Source: CAYUIG01 sp964444685
GTDB taxonomy: Bacteria; Gemmatimonadota; Gemmatimonadetes; Longimicrobiales; RSA9
Reading direction: 5' to 3'
DNA: 64,000 nucleotides
Assembly (NCBI GenBank): GCA_964444685.1
Contig: CAYUIG010000005.1
Location: 1 to 64,000 of the forward strand
The notes beneath the pieces were generated by a model, which saw only the letters and a program-made list of their open reading frames with translations, had not been told where the DNA came from and searched no databases. The position numbers and the translations under genes are program-made. Shown in pieces: positions 43,693 to 53,312 of this stretch; position 1 is the first letter of the stretch, and the number at the start of each line of letters is the position of its first letter.

Positions 43693-46313
43693 TCGGACCT
43701 CAGCGCACCCGCCGGATCGATACGCGCCGCGCGGCGCGCCGGCAGCAGCGTGGCGAGCAGGGCGGCCGCTCCGAGCACCAGCGCGACCGCACCGAACGTC
43801 AACGGATCCGTCGGTGTGATCCCGAACAGCCAGGCGGAAAGAACGCGCGTGGCGGCGAAGGCACCGGCAATCCCGACGAGCACGCCCACCCCGATGACGC
43901 GCACCTCCTCGCCGAGGACCATGCGCTGCACATCGCCCGTCGTCGCGCCGACGGCCATGCGCAGCCCGATCTCGCGACGGCGCCCTGCGACCGACTGCGC
44001 GGCGATCGCGTACACACCGAGACACGCGAGGATGAGCGCAAGCACGGCGAACCCGCCCAGCACGCGCATGAGCGTGCGGCGGCCGGCCAGCGAGCTCGAC
44101 ACCACCTCCTGCACGGTCGATACGTTGTAGACGGGCAGCTGCGCATCCAGCGAGCGCACCGCCTCGCGCACGCGCGGCACGTACGCGTACGGATCCGTCG
44201 TGGTGCGCAGCACGATCGTCATGCCGCCCAGCGGGAACTGCCCCAGCGGACGGTAGATCGCATCGCCGGCCTCGAGGTGCAGCCCATCGTGCCGCACGTC
44301 CCCGACCACGCCTACGACCTCCTGCTCGTCGCCCGGTCCCCACAGAAAACGGATGCGCTGGCCGATCGGGTCCGCGCCGGGCCAGTAGCGTTCGGCTACG
44401 GAACGGCTCACGATGACGACGTCGCGCGCGCCTTCGCGATCCGCAGCGGTGAAGTCGCGGCCGCGCAGCACGGGGATCTGCATCGCCGAGAACCACCCGG
44501 GCGTCACGACCCGCTTCTTCGCTTCCGGCCGGTCATCCTCCGGGAACTCCATGCCCACCACGTCGAACCCGCCGTTGGTATCCGAGCCGCCCAGCGGCAG
44601 GTGCAGCCCGGCACCGGCATACTCGACCCCGGGCAGCGCGCGCAGCCGGACGAGCAGCTCCTCGTAGAAGCGGGTCTGCACGGAATTGTCCTGGTAGCGC
44701 GCCCCACTCAGGTTGAGCGAGAAGGCCAGTGTGCCGGACGGCTCGAAGCCCGGGTCCTGATCCATGATGCGCGCGAGGCTGCGCACGAGCAGTCCTGCGC
44801 CGGCGAGCAGTACGACCGACAGCGCGATCTCGACCCCGACGAGCAGCCGCCGGCGACGCACCGCCGCCCGTCCGCCCAGTGTCCGGTCGCCCGTTTCCCT
44901 CAGATCGTTGCCGCCGCCGCTGCGTGCCGCCCGCCACGCCGGCCACGACCCGAACAGCGCCGACGAACCCAGCGCGGCGACGACCGTGAACGCGAACACG
45001 CGGCCGTCGAACGGAGACGTCGCCGCAAACTGACTGGCGGGTTCGGACAGTGCGCCGAGCGCGCCGCCGAGCAGCGCGGCCACGCCGACCGCCGCGGCAC
45101 TGCCCAGCAGCCCGATCACCGCGCTCTCGGTGAGCAGCTGCCGCACGAGACGGCCGCGGCCGGCACCGATCGCGGCGCGCACCGCAAACTCGCGCGTACG
45201 GCCGACCGAGTGCGACAACGTGAGGTTGGCCAGGTTCGCGCACACGATCGCGAGCACGGCCAGCACCGAACCGAACAGGACGAGCAGAAGCGTCCGCTGC
45301 GAGCCGAGCAGCGACTCGCGGATCGGCTGCGTGCGCAGGCCGTGCACATCCTGCGCCTCGAACACGCTGTCCAGCGCTGCGCTGCGTGCCAGCAGCGCTT
45401 CCGCTGCGATGCCGTCTGCAAGGCGAGCGTACACACGCATGAAGTGCAGATCCGGCGTCATCCACTCGCGCTCGACCATCGGCACCCACAGCGCCGCCTC
45501 CGACGCACCGACCAGCCGTCCAACCGAAGCGGGCATGACGCCGACGATCGTCTTCTCGTCGCCATTCAGATTCAGCGTCTGACCGATCGCATCACGACGC
45601 CGGTCGAAGCGACGCTCCCATTCCGATTCCGACAGCATCACCACCGGCTCGGCACGCGTCACGTCCTCCTGCGTGAATGCGCGGCCGGCAGTCGGCGCGA
45701 GCCCCAGGACGTCGAACAACGCGGGATCGTACACGGCGGTCACCACGCGCTCCGCTTCACCGAACGTCACGAGCGCTACGTTCTGCGTGAAGCCGCCCGC
45801 GATCGGACCGAGGAACTCCACGTTGTCGCGCCACGCTGCGAAGTCCTGGTACGACACGCTCACCAACGTGCCGTCGGCTCCCCCCGCGAACACCCGCACC
45901 ACACGCTCCTCTGCGGGGATCGGCAGCCGTCGCAGCATCGCAGCATCGACAAGCCGGAAGACCGCAGCGGTCGCACCAAGGCCCAGAGCGAGAATCAGAA
46001 CCGACCACACCGCGTACGCAGGACTGCGACGCAGCTGCCGCCACGCGAAGCGCACGTCCTGGCCAAGCTCGCCCAGCCACCGTGTGCGACGCGCCGTCCG
46101 CTCGCGCCGGAGGTCTTCTTCGAGCGTCTCGTGCTCGACGCGCGGCACATCACCGAATCGCCGCAGCGCCTCCGCGTGCGCGTCCTCCTCGCTCATGCCG
46201 CCGCGCACGAGGTCCCGCTGCAGCATCGACAGGTGGAACTCCAGCTCCTCTTTCACATCGGACGCGACTTCCGTCCGGCTCGATCCGAGCACTCGCCGCC
46301 ACAGCGATCCCAT
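43689..46313 (-). CDS. ADOP-type duplicated ABC permease (MacB/FtsX fold)
   Basis: An 874-residue permease. An N-terminal cytoplasmic prefix (about 1-65, ELEFHLSMLQRDLVRGGM) precedes the first of two FtsX units. Each unit has one N-terminal helix, a MacB-type periplasmic domain, and three helices ending in ATLLPARRAARIDPAGALR. There is no ATPase partner here, as typical of acidobacterial-type orphan permeases. It probably expels or senses envelope compounds. The PadR gene lies 9 bases upstream and likely controls it. Confidence 0.9.
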   Translation of the reverse strand: MGSLWRRVLGSSRTEVASDVKEELEFHLSMLQRDLVRGGMSEEDAHAEALRRFGDVPRVEHETLEEDLRRERTARRTRWLGELGQDVRFAWRQLRRSPAYAVWSVLILALGLGATAAVFRLVDAAMLRRLPIPAEERVVRVFAGGADGTLVSVSYQDFAAWRDNVEFLGPIAGGFTQNVALVTFGEAERVVTAVYDPALFDVLGLAPTAGRAFTQEDVTRAEPVVMLSESEWERRFDRRRDAIGQTLNLNGDEKTIVGVMPASVGRLVGASEAALWVPMVEREWMTPDLHFMRVYARLADGIAAEALLARSAALDSVFEAQDVHGLRTQPIRESLLGSQRTLLLVLFGSVLAVLAIVCANLANLTLSHSVGRTREFAVRAAIGAGRGRLVRQLLTESAVIGLLGSAAAVGVAALLGGALGALSEPASQFAATSPFDGRVFAFTVVAALGSSALFGSWPAWRAARSGGGNDLRETGDRTLGGRAAVRRRRLLVGVEIALSVVLLAGAGLLVRSLARIMDQDPGFEPSGTLAFSLNLSGARYQDNSVQTRFYEELLVRLRALPGVEYAGAGLHLPLGGSDTNGGFDVVGMEFPEDDRPEAKKRVVTPGWFSAMQIPVLRGRDFTAADREGARDVVIVSRSVAERYWPGADPIGQRIRFLWGPGDEQEVVGVVGDVRHDGLHLEAGDAIYRPLGQFPLGGMTIVLRTTTDPYAYVPRVREAVRSLDAQLPVYNVSTVQEVVSSSLAGRRTLMRVLGGFAVLALILACLGVYAIAAQSVAGRRREIGLRMAVGATTGDVQRMVLGEEVRVIGVGVLVGIAGAFAATRVLSAWLFGITPTDPLTFGAVALVLGAAALLATLLPARRAARIDPAGALRSD

Positions 46314-46322
46314 GTCGCCTCC

Positions 46323-46658
46323 TCAACCGGCCTGCGTCGCCGCCACGATCTTGCCCACCGCCGCCGAATACCGGCGCCACGTGTTGACCTCCGCCTTCAA
46401 CTGGCTCCGGCCGCGATCCGTCAGTCGGTAGTACCGCGCGCGCCGGTTGTTCTCCGACACTCCCCACTCCGCTTCCACCCACCCGCGCCGCTCCAGCCGA
46501 TGCAGCGCCGGATACAGCGCCCCGTCCTCGATGTCCAGCTCGCCCTCCGTCGTCCGATGGATCCACCTCACCACTCCGTATCCGTGCATCGGCCCCCAGC
46601 TCAGTGCTTTCAGGATCATCAGGTCCAGCGTGCCCCTCAGCACGTCCGATCCGCTCAC
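46323..46658 (-). CDS. PadR-family transcriptional regulator
   Basis: A 111-residue PadR winged helix: LRGTLDLMILKALSWGPMHG, with a GYGVVRWI segment, then EGALYPALHRLE-type dimer residues (seen as DGALYPALHRLERRGW) and a C-terminal YYRLTDRGRSQLKAEV. PadR proteins usually repress the adjacent transporter until a ligand binds. It lies just upstream of the ADOP permease, in one transcript. Confidence 0.95.
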   Translation of the reverse strand: MSGSDVLRGTLDLMILKALSWGPMHGYGVVRWIHRTTEGELDIEDGALYPALHRLERRGWVEAEWGVSENNRRARYYRLTDRGRSQLKAEVNTWRRYSAAVGKIVAATQAG

Positions 46659-46678
46659 GCTCGCCTCCCGGGAGGATT

Positions 46679-46726
46679 CCCCTAAGGTTTCGATGGAAGA
46701 GTACCACCCGACCCCTAAAGTTTCAA
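46679..46726 (-). promoter_or_regulatory. PadR promoter with two operator-like repeats
   Basis: On the minus strand TTGAAA (46726-46721), a 17-bp spacer and TACTCT (46703-46698) face the PadR gene. The plus-strand motifs CCCCTAAGGTTTCG (46679-46692) and CCCCTAAAGTTTCA (46712-46725) share 12 of 14 bases, 33 bp apart, and cover the -35 and the start region. They are good candidates for PadR sites giving autorepression. Confidence 0.6.
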
Positions 46727-46821
46727 GGGGTGGGCCCGGGCCGGGTGTGACGGACTCGACCCGGGTGGCCGGACGGGCCTATCTTCGGCGCATTGAAGGC
46801 GGACCACGGAGGAATCGCACG

Positions 46822-48210
46822 GTGAGCTTCGAGGAACTGCGGCGGCGGGAGTACGGCCGCCTGGACGATGAGGGGCACGCGTACCTGGACTACACGGGGA
46901 GCGGGCTGTACGGGGCCTCGCAGCTGAGGGCGCAGTGGTCGCGGCTGTCCTCGGGCGTATTCGGCAACCCGCACTCGGTGAACCCGACATCGGAGGCGAG
47001 CACGGTCGCGTGCGAGCGCGCGCGTCGCCGGATCCTCGAGTTCTTCCATGCGGACCCGGAGGAATACGAGGTCTGCTTCACGGCGAACGCGAGCGGCGCA
47101 CTCAAGCTGATCGGTGAGAGTTACCCGTTCGGCCCCGGTGTCCGGCTGGTGCTGACGGCGGACAACCACAATTCCGTGAACGGGATCGGCCGTTACGCGG
47201 AGGCATCGGGTTCGCCCGTCGACTACGTACCGCTGGACGAGGAGCTGCGCGTGGCGGACCTGGACCGCTACCTGCCGCCCGTGCTCGACGGCGCCCCCGC
47301 ACTGTTCGCGTATCCTGCGCAGTCGAATTTTTCGGGTGTGAAGCATCCGCTGGAGTGGGTGGAGCACGCGCGGTCGCGCGGATACGAGGTGGTGCTGGAC
47401 AGTGCCGCGTATGTGCCGACGAATCCGCTGCGGCTCGACGAGGTGCGGCCGGACTTCACCTGCGTTTCGTTCTACAAGATGTTCGGCTTCCCGACGGGGG
47501 TGGGCGCGCTGATTGCGCGGCGGAGCGCGGCCGCGCGACTGCGCCGGCCGTGGTTCGCGGGCGGTACGGTGGAGTTCGTGTCGACGCAGCACCGCCTGCA
47601 CCAGCTCAAGGCGAACCACGAGGCATTCGAGGACGGCACGGTGAACTTCCTGGACATCGCCGCGGTGCCGGACGGCCTCGATCTCCTGGACTCCGTAGGC
47701 ATGGCCGAGATCCGCGCGCACGTTCAGCGACTGACGGGCGTCCTGCTGCGCGGGCTCCAGCTGCTTCGGCATGGCAACGGCCGACCGATGGTCGAGATCT
47801 ACGGCCCGCTCGACACCGAGAACCGGGGCGGCACGGTCGCGTTCAACCTGCGCGACCGCGATGGCCGCCTGGTTCGGTACACGCACGTGGAGTCGGCCGC
47901 GGCGGCCGCGCGCATTTCCATCCGTGGCGGCTGTTTCTGCAACCCCGGCGCCGCCGAAGCCGCGTTCGGCTTCCCCGCCGAAGGCTCACGCGAGTGTCTC
48001 CAGACGCTGTGGAGCGGCTTCTCGATCGAGCGTTTCGCGGACTGCCTGCCCGGTGTTCCGGTCGGTGCCGTACGTGCATCGCTCGGCATCGCATCGAACG
48101 AGCAGGACATCGCGAGACTGATCGAAGTTCTTTCGTCCTTCCGTGACACGGCCTTCGAGGAAACGTCCGGAGATCCGACCGGTGCTCTGCTCGTCGAACG
48201 AGGCGCCTGA
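46822..48210 (+). CDS. Class V aminotransferase, MoCo-sulfurase-like
   Basis: A 462-residue PLP enzyme. The pattern matches the N-terminal domain of molybdenum-cofactor sulfurases and cysteine desulfurases: YLDYTGSGLYGAS, FTANASGALKLIGES, and VVLDSAAYVPTNPLRLDEV. The PLP-Lys motif SFYKMFGFPTGVGAL is the best-conserved signature, and Cys residues GGCFCNPGAAE lie near the end. It may mobilise sulfur from cysteine or process an amino acid. GTG start with GGAGGA upstream. Divergent from PadR. Confidence 0.88.
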   Translation: MSFEELRRREYGRLDDEGHAYLDYTGSGLYGASQLRAQWSRLSSGVFGNPHSVNPTSEASTVACERARRRILEFFHADPEEYEVCFTANASGALKLIGESYPFGPGVRLVLTADNHNSVNGIGRYAEASGSPVDYVPLDEELRVADLDRYLPPVLDGAPALFAYPAQSNFSGVKHPLEWVEHARSRGYEVVLDSAAYVPTNPLRLDEVRPDFTCVSFYKMFGFPTGVGALIARRSAAARLRRPWFAGGTVEFVSTQHRLHQLKANHEAFEDGTVNFLDIAAVPDGLDLLDSVGMAEIRAHVQRLTGVLLRGLQLLRHGNGRPMVEIYGPLDTENRGGTVAFNLRDRDGRLVRYTHVESAAAAARISIRGGCFCNPGAAEAAFGFPAEGSRECLQTLWSGFSIERFADCLPGVPVGAVRASLGIASNEQDIARLIEVLSSFRDTAFEETSGDPTGALLVERGA

Positions 48211-48232
48211 CTTTCCTCCTGCGAACTACAAA

Positions 48233-48462
48233 TTTCACCACAGAGCCGCAGAGAACGCCGAGAACGACAATTTCCACCGCGGAGTACGCGGAGTACGCGG
48301 AGAACGGATTGTCAGTTGGTTCCGGTGGGGTCTGATTCGCGGTGAAGGTGAAACCTCGCCGCGCAGCAAGATTCACCGGAACAGCAACAGCCTCTCCGCG
48401 TACTCCGCGAACTCCGCGGTGAAAAACTCCGTTCTCGGCGTTCTCTGCGGCTCTCTGGTGAA
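48233..48462. repeat. Compact inverted-arm element, no gene inside
   Basis: Arms 48233-48303 and 48393-48462 are about 70-bp inverted copies with roughly eight differences. They contain units CAGAGCCGCAGAGAACGCC and GCGGAGTACGCGGAGTACG. The 89-base middle itself has TTCCGGTG/CACCGGAA. The CACAGAG-type text is widespread in bacteria. It fills the 265-base gap after the class V gene; no ORF is supported. Confidence 0.7.
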
Positions 48463-48475
48463 CAATGTCGTTCCC

Positions 48476-50185
48476 TTACTCGCCACAACGCCTCATTGCA
48501 GCCCGCGGCGCGTCGTGGAACGGCATGAGCCGGCTCACGGCGCGCGCGTGAGGCAGACTCACCGAGCAGCCGCCGCGCCGGGCAAGCAGCAGGCGGAGAC
48601 GGTGACTGCCTGGATCGAAGCGGACGGCGCGTTCGAGCGTCGCGCGGTTCTGGTCGTCGTTGGTGATGAGAATCGACGCGAGTCGTCCGCCCGCGTAGAG
48701 GATCTGCAAGCCGAGCAACACGGGCACGACGAAGACGAGCGCACGCCGCGCGGCTCCCTCGAGCGGCCGGGAGGTGACGGGCGCCGTCGCCGGTAGCAGT
48801 GCGCCCAGTGCGGCGGCAACGAAGAACGTGGGTGCGGCGAGGAGCAGAACGGCATCGAAGAGGCCGGCAACGAATGCGGCCGTCACCACGCCCAGTACTG
48901 CGATGCAGCGGCGCGCGACGCCCGGCTCATCCGAGCGCAGCCGGCGCAATGCGATGAGAGCTGCGGCGGCGCCGGCGAATGTGAGCAGCAGCGCGCCGAT
49001 CGGTCCGCGCTCGACCATCATCGCTACCCAGTCACTGCTGGGCCACGGGTTCGTTGGAATGGGATCGTTTCCTGCGAATGACGGATCACCGGGCGTCGTG
49101 ACGAGCGGGTAGTGCACGAACCAGTTGCCCGGGCCCGTACCAAGGAGCGGATCCGCGGCGACGAGCCCCATCGAATTCCGGTACTGAATCAGCCGCCCCC
49201 TTCCCGACCCTTCCCGGAAGTCCGTGATCCGCGTGAGCGATTCCGCGTACGGCGAGTCGGAGTTCCAGCGCAGCTGGTTCGGCAACAGGATCGCGGCTGC
49301 CGCTGCAACCGCGACGAATGCAGCAGCCGCGAGCATGCGCGCGCTGCCGGGCTCGCGGACGCGGCGGCGTCGCGCGATCCACGCGGAGACAGCCATTACC
49401 GCGAGCGCGGCGGCGATGGCAAGCCATGCCGCGCGCGAGCGGGTGAGCACGAGGGTGAGCGCGGCCACGGCAGCACCGAGCAGCCAGGGCAATGCGCCTG
49501 CGATCGTGCGTGCGCGCAGCGCGAGGAAGAGCAGCAGCGGTGTAGCAATCGCGATCAGGTGCGCGAGGAAGTTGCGGTTGCCGAACGTGGCGCCCGGTGC
49601 GCGGCTGTCCGCGAGCCATGGCCAGTCCAGCCCGTACGCCTGGCCCGCACCGAGCGCGGCACCGATGATGGCAGCGAATGCGAGTCCGCCGATCACGATC
49701 GGCCCCGCGCCCTCGCGCGCGGCCCGCGCTGCGGCGTGATAGATGATCAGCCCGGAGAAGCTGACGCCCCAGGACGGGAACGCGAGCCAGTGGTTCGTCG
49801 CGAAGAGCGCCGACACCGCGCTCCACGCGACGAACGCGATCCATGCGGCCGCGACCGCTCCGGGCTCGATGCGCTGCCAGCGCGGCACCAGGAGTGCAGC
49901 GCAGGCGAGTGCGGAGACGTGCAGCGCGAGTTCCTTGGGAACGAGGTGTCGCTCGAGATCGAACAGGTCGGAGCGCACGCCGGCCAGCACGATGGCCAGA
50001 GCGCCGAGCGACAGGAGCAGCGCGAGGGCCGCGCCCGTACGCGAGCGATTCGCGGTCGGCGGCGGAAGGGGTGGGCGCCGCGCGTCGGCGGGAGCGTACA
50101 CACCTGCATCATAGGCCGGACGCGTGTGCGGCGCGAGGTCGGGTTGACCCGCCCGCCCGACTCCGCTATTCACTCTTGCGTCCAA
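48476..50185 (-). CDS. O-antigen ligase/polymerase-like membrane protein
   Basis: A 569-residue integral membrane protein with about twelve helices. A large periplasmic loop contains SRAPGATFGNRNFLAHLIA and the Wzy_C-type region GTGPGNWFVHYPLV. This places it in the O-antigen ligase/Wzy family that joins glycans to lipid or protein. The TTG at 50185 gives the longest frame; GTGs near 50173 and 50101 are alternative starts with no clear ribosome site. The last 40 residues carry no membrane helix. Confidence 0.85.
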   Translation of the reverse strand: MDARVNSGVGRAGQPDLAPHTRPAYDAGVYAPADARRPPLPPPTANRSRTGAALALLLSLGALAIVLAGVRSDLFDLERHLVPKELALHVSALACAALLVPRWQRIEPGAVAAAWIAFVAWSAVSALFATNHWLAFPSWGVSFSGLIIYHAAARAAREGAGPIVIGGLAFAAIIGAALGAGQAYGLDWPWLADSRAPGATFGNRNFLAHLIAIATPLLLFLALRARTIAGALPWLLGAAVAALTLVLTRSRAAWLAIAAALAVMAVSAWIARRRRVREPGSARMLAAAAFVAVAAAAAILLPNQLRWNSDSPYAESLTRITDFREGSGRGRLIQYRNSMGLVAADPLLGTGPGNWFVHYPLVTTPGDPSFAGNDPIPTNPWPSSDWVAMMVERGPIGALLLTFAGAAAALIALRRLRSDEPGVARRCIAVLGVVTAAFVAGLFDAVLLLAAPTFFVAAALGALLPATAPVTSRPLEGAARRALVFVVPVLLGLQILYAGGRLASILITNDDQNRATLERAVRFDPGSHRLRLLLARRGGCSVSLPHARAVSRLMPFHDAPRAAMRRCGE

Positions 50186-50196
50186 CCTTTCCCGGA

Positions 50197-50622
50197 ATGC
50201 GCATGATCCGCTTCGTCGTCACGATCGTCCTCCTGCTGTGCGCCGCACCGCTCGCTGCGCAGAACGGCAGCGCAGCGGAGCGGTCCGTTGCGGACGGCGT
50301 ATTCAGCGAGGGCCAGGCCAAGCGCGGCCGCGAAGCCTTCCTCGACAGCTGCGCGGGCTGCCACACCAGCAGCCAGTTCTCCGACGCATCGTTCCTCTCG
50401 AAGTGGGTCGGCCGGTCCGTATTCGCGCTGTACGACATGGTGTCCAGCAGCATGCCGAACGACATGCCGGGCTCGCTGGACGCTGCGACGTACGCGGACG
50501 TGATCGCGTACATCCTCTCCATCGGCGGATTCCCGGCCGGCGAGCAGGAGCTTCCCGCCGACGAAGCGGTGCTGTCGAGCATCCTCATGCAGCCCAAGCC
50601 CGGCGGCGGCACACCGCGCTGA
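50197..50622 (+). CDS. Exported monoheme cytochrome c
   Basis: A 141-residue protein with a signal peptide (VVTIVLLLCAAPLAAQ) and one heme site CAGCH at about residues 55-59. The axial Met region is likely SSSMPNDMPGS. It is an electron carrier in the periplasm. Met3 is an alternative start. A hairpin follows, before the permease gene. Confidence 0.9.
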   Translation: MRMIRFVVTIVLLLCAAPLAAQNGSAAERSVADGVFSEGQAKRGREAFLDSCAGCHTSSQFSDASFLSKWVGRSVFALYDMVSSSMPNDMPGSLDAATYADVIAYILSIGGFPAGEQELPADEAVLSSILMQPKPGGGTPR

Positions 50623-50733
50623 TTCCCGGACGCGCCAATCGGCCGTCCCGCCTGCTGGATGACCCCGGGGCCCGCCCCACCCACGAAGCGCCACAAACAC
50701 CTGTCCCGCAAACGGATGCGATCGCGCATCACC

Positions 50734-50750
50734 GGGCACGGGCCGTGCCC
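50734..50750. terminator. Hairpin between cytochrome and permease genes
   Basis: GGGCACGG-G-CCGTGCCC is a perfect 8-bp stem, with outer CGATCG/CGATCG arms further out. No T-run; a terminator role is possible but weak. Confidence 0.4.
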
Positions 50751-50785
50751 CGGGTCCGATCGCAAACCCGCATCCGAGGCTGAAC

Positions 50786-53224
50786 ATGGACCATCTTCTC
50801 CGCGACCTGCGTCATTCTGCGCGCGCGCTCCTGCGCCGTCCCGGCTTCCTCGCCCTGGCCACGATCACGCTCGCACTCGGCATCGGAGCGACGACGGCAA
50901 TCTTCAGCGTGGTGCACGGTGTCCTGCTGCGCTCGCTGCCGTTCCCGGAGGCGGAGCGCATCGTGATGATCTGGGAAGCGGACGAGCGGGAGCCTGCGGG
51001 TCTCGGCGGGCAGATGTCGCACCTCAATTTCCTCGACTATCGCGAGCAGGCGAGGTCGTTCGAAGCGATGGCGCAAATGCGGTCGGGGAACATGACCGTG
51101 ACGGGATTGGGGGATGCGCGGCTCGTGCCCGGCGGCCAGGTCACGCCCGATTTCTTCCGCGTGCTGGGCGTCGACCTGCTGTTGGGCCGCAGCTTCTCGG
51201 CGGAGGAGAACCTGCCTTCGGGGCCGCGCGCGGTCGTGCTGGGCGAATCGTTCTGGCGTGAGCAGTTCGCCAGCCGCCGCGACATCCTGGGCGAGATCCT
51301 GTACATCGGCGGCGACGCGCACACCATCATCGGCGTGGCCCCCGCGGCCATCGAATTCCCGAACGATGCCCGCCTGTGGATCGCCGCACGCAACAACGAT
51401 GATGGCTGCGGCCGTGGCTGTGTGATGTACGCGACGATCGGGCGGCTCGCATCCGGCTCGACGATCGAGCAAGCGCGCGCGGAGCTGGTCCCGATCGCGG
51501 GCCGCCTCGAGGAGGCGTATCCCGAATCCAATTCGTACGAGACTGCCGCGGTCGCATCGCTGCACGACGTGATCGTGGGCGACGTGCGCTTCGAGCTGCT
51601 GCTTCTCCTCGGTGCGGTGGTGATGGTGCTGCTCATCGCGTGCGCGAACGTGGCGAATCTGATGCTCGTACGTGGCGGCGCGCGCGCGACGGAGCTTGCC
51701 GTGCGTGCGGCGCTCGGCGCCGGACGCCGCCGCCTGCTCTCCCTGCTCATGGCCGAAAGCCTCGTGCTCGCACTCGTCGGCGGCGCAGGTGGCGTGCTGT
51801 TTGCCGCGTGGGGCGTGCGTGCGCTGCGCGGCGTCGCACCCGCAGGCATTCCGCGCATCGACGAGATCGGCCTGAGCGGCCTCACGCTCGTCTTTGCGAT
51901 CGGCATCGCACTCGTCACGGCGCTCATCTTCGGCCTCGCACCCGCGCTGCGTCTCTCGGGCCTGACGCTGCTGTCCTCGCTGCGCGAGGGGCGCGGCCGG
52001 ATCGGCGGACGTCGCTTCGGCCGCTCGGCCATCGTCGCGGTGGAGCTCGCACTGTCGATCCTCCTGCTCCTCGGTGCGGGCATGATGCTGCGCAGCCTCA
52101 TGCGCCTCAACGCCACCGATCTCGGGTTCGATCCGTCGAACGTCACGACGTTTCGCATCAGTCTGCCGGACGCGCGCTACCCATCGGCGGATGCGGCCGT
52201 CGTGTTCATGAACCAGCTCGAGGAGCGGCTCGCGGCGATCCGCGGCGTCGAGCGCGTCGCGATTGCCGTTGCACCGCCCTTCGGCACTTCCACCCTCGTC
52301 GGCTCGATCGAACGTACGGACCGGCCACCGCCGCAGCCGGGCGACGAGCTGCTCTATCACTGGCGTGCCGTGTCGCCGCAGTTCCTCGAGCTGCTCGACA
52401 TCCCGATCCTCGAGGGCCGCGGCTTCACGGCTGCCGACCGCGCGGGTTCGCTGCCAGTCGCGCTGATCACAAGGCGCACGGCCGAACGCTACTTCCCGGG
52501 CGAGTCGGCGGTCGGCAAGCGCGTCGAACTCAGCCTCTCGACCGGCTACCCCGAGGACGAGCCGCGCACGATCGTCGGCGTCGTGGGCGACATACGCCCG
52601 GACTTCACGCCGGAAGCGCCTCACGAAGAGCTGTGGATCCCGTACGCGCAGGCCGGCTCCAGCTTCCCCAGTCTGCTCGTCGAGTCGCGCAGGCCCGCAG
52701 GCGCGGTGCTGACGGATGCGCGGGCCGTGCTGGCCTCGCTGGATCCGCTGATGCCGATCGCGCAGCCGGGGACGATCCTCGAGCAGGTGAACACGGCGAA
52801 GGCCCCCACGCGCTTCTACGTGCTGCTGCTCGCGCTCTTCGCGACCATCGCGATCGCACTCGCGAGCGTCGGCATCTACGGCGTCGTCGCATACCTGGTG
52901 CTCCAGCGCACGCGCGAGATCGGCGTCCGCATGGCGCTCGGCGCACGCGTCGCCGAAGTCGTTCGCCTCGTGATCTGGCAGGGGCTGCGCCCGGCGCTTG
53001 CCGGCATTGCGGTCGGCCTGATCACGGCCGCTGCGGCGGCCCGTGCGGTGCGTGCCTATGCGGGTGAGGACGCAGCGGCGACGCTGCGCGATGTCTCCGC
53101 CCGCGATCCTCTAACCTTCGCGGCCGCCACGGCGCTGCTGCTCGCGATCGTCGTGGCCGCGTGCCTCGTGCCCGCGTGGCGGGCCGCGGGGATTCCGCCA
53201 TCGACGGCGCTGCGCAACGAGTGA
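50786..53224 (+). CDS. Second ADOP-type duplicated permease
   Basis: An 812-residue protein with two FtsX units. It starts at the first membrane helix (RRPGFLALATITLALGIGATTA) without the N-terminal prefix seen in the PadR-linked copy. It ends in CLVPAWRAAGIPPSTALRNE. MacB-type periplasmic domains lie between helices. No ATPase and no PadR gene are adjacent. Likely an envelope exporter or macrolide/peptide-type permease of unknown substrate. Confidence 0.9.
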   Translation: MDHLLRDLRHSARALLRRPGFLALATITLALGIGATTAIFSVVHGVLLRSLPFPEAERIVMIWEADEREPAGLGGQMSHLNFLDYREQARSFEAMAQMRSGNMTVTGLGDARLVPGGQVTPDFFRVLGVDLLLGRSFSAEENLPSGPRAVVLGESFWREQFASRRDILGEILYIGGDAHTIIGVAPAAIEFPNDARLWIAARNNDDGCGRGCVMYATIGRLASGSTIEQARAELVPIAGRLEEAYPESNSYETAAVASLHDVIVGDVRFELLLLLGAVVMVLLIACANVANLMLVRGGARATELAVRAALGAGRRRLLSLLMAESLVLALVGGAGGVLFAAWGVRALRGVAPAGIPRIDEIGLSGLTLVFAIGIALVTALIFGLAPALRLSGLTLLSSLREGRGRIGGRRFGRSAIVAVELALSILLLLGAGMMLRSLMRLNATDLGFDPSNVTTFRISLPDARYPSADAAVVFMNQLEERLAAIRGVERVAIAVAPPFGTSTLVGSIERTDRPPPQPGDELLYHWRAVSPQFLELLDIPILEGRGFTAADRAGSLPVALITRRTAERYFPGESAVGKRVELSLSTGYPEDEPRTIVGVVGDIRPDFTPEAPHEELWIPYAQAGSSFPSLLVESRRPAGAVLTDARAVLASLDPLMPIAQPGTILEQVNTAKAPTRFYVLLLALFATIAIALASVGIYGVVAYLVLQRTREIGVRMALGARVAEVVRLVIWQGLRPALAGIAVGLITAAAAARAVRAYAGEDAAATLRDVSARDPLTFAAATALLLAIVVAACLVPAWRAAGIPPSTALRNE

Positions 53225-53312
53225 TTCGGGCTGGCTTCAGGGGGAATGCTTGACGTGAGCGTGGTGGGTTTGCATTCTCGCCTTCGCTCGCGACCCCCTG
53301 AACGCCGATCCA

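Noticed and set aside
49112..50206. Long plus-strand frame opposite the O-antigen-ligase gene
   Set aside because: Arg/Glu/Ala-rich shadow; the minus strand has clear membrane helices and ligase motifs.
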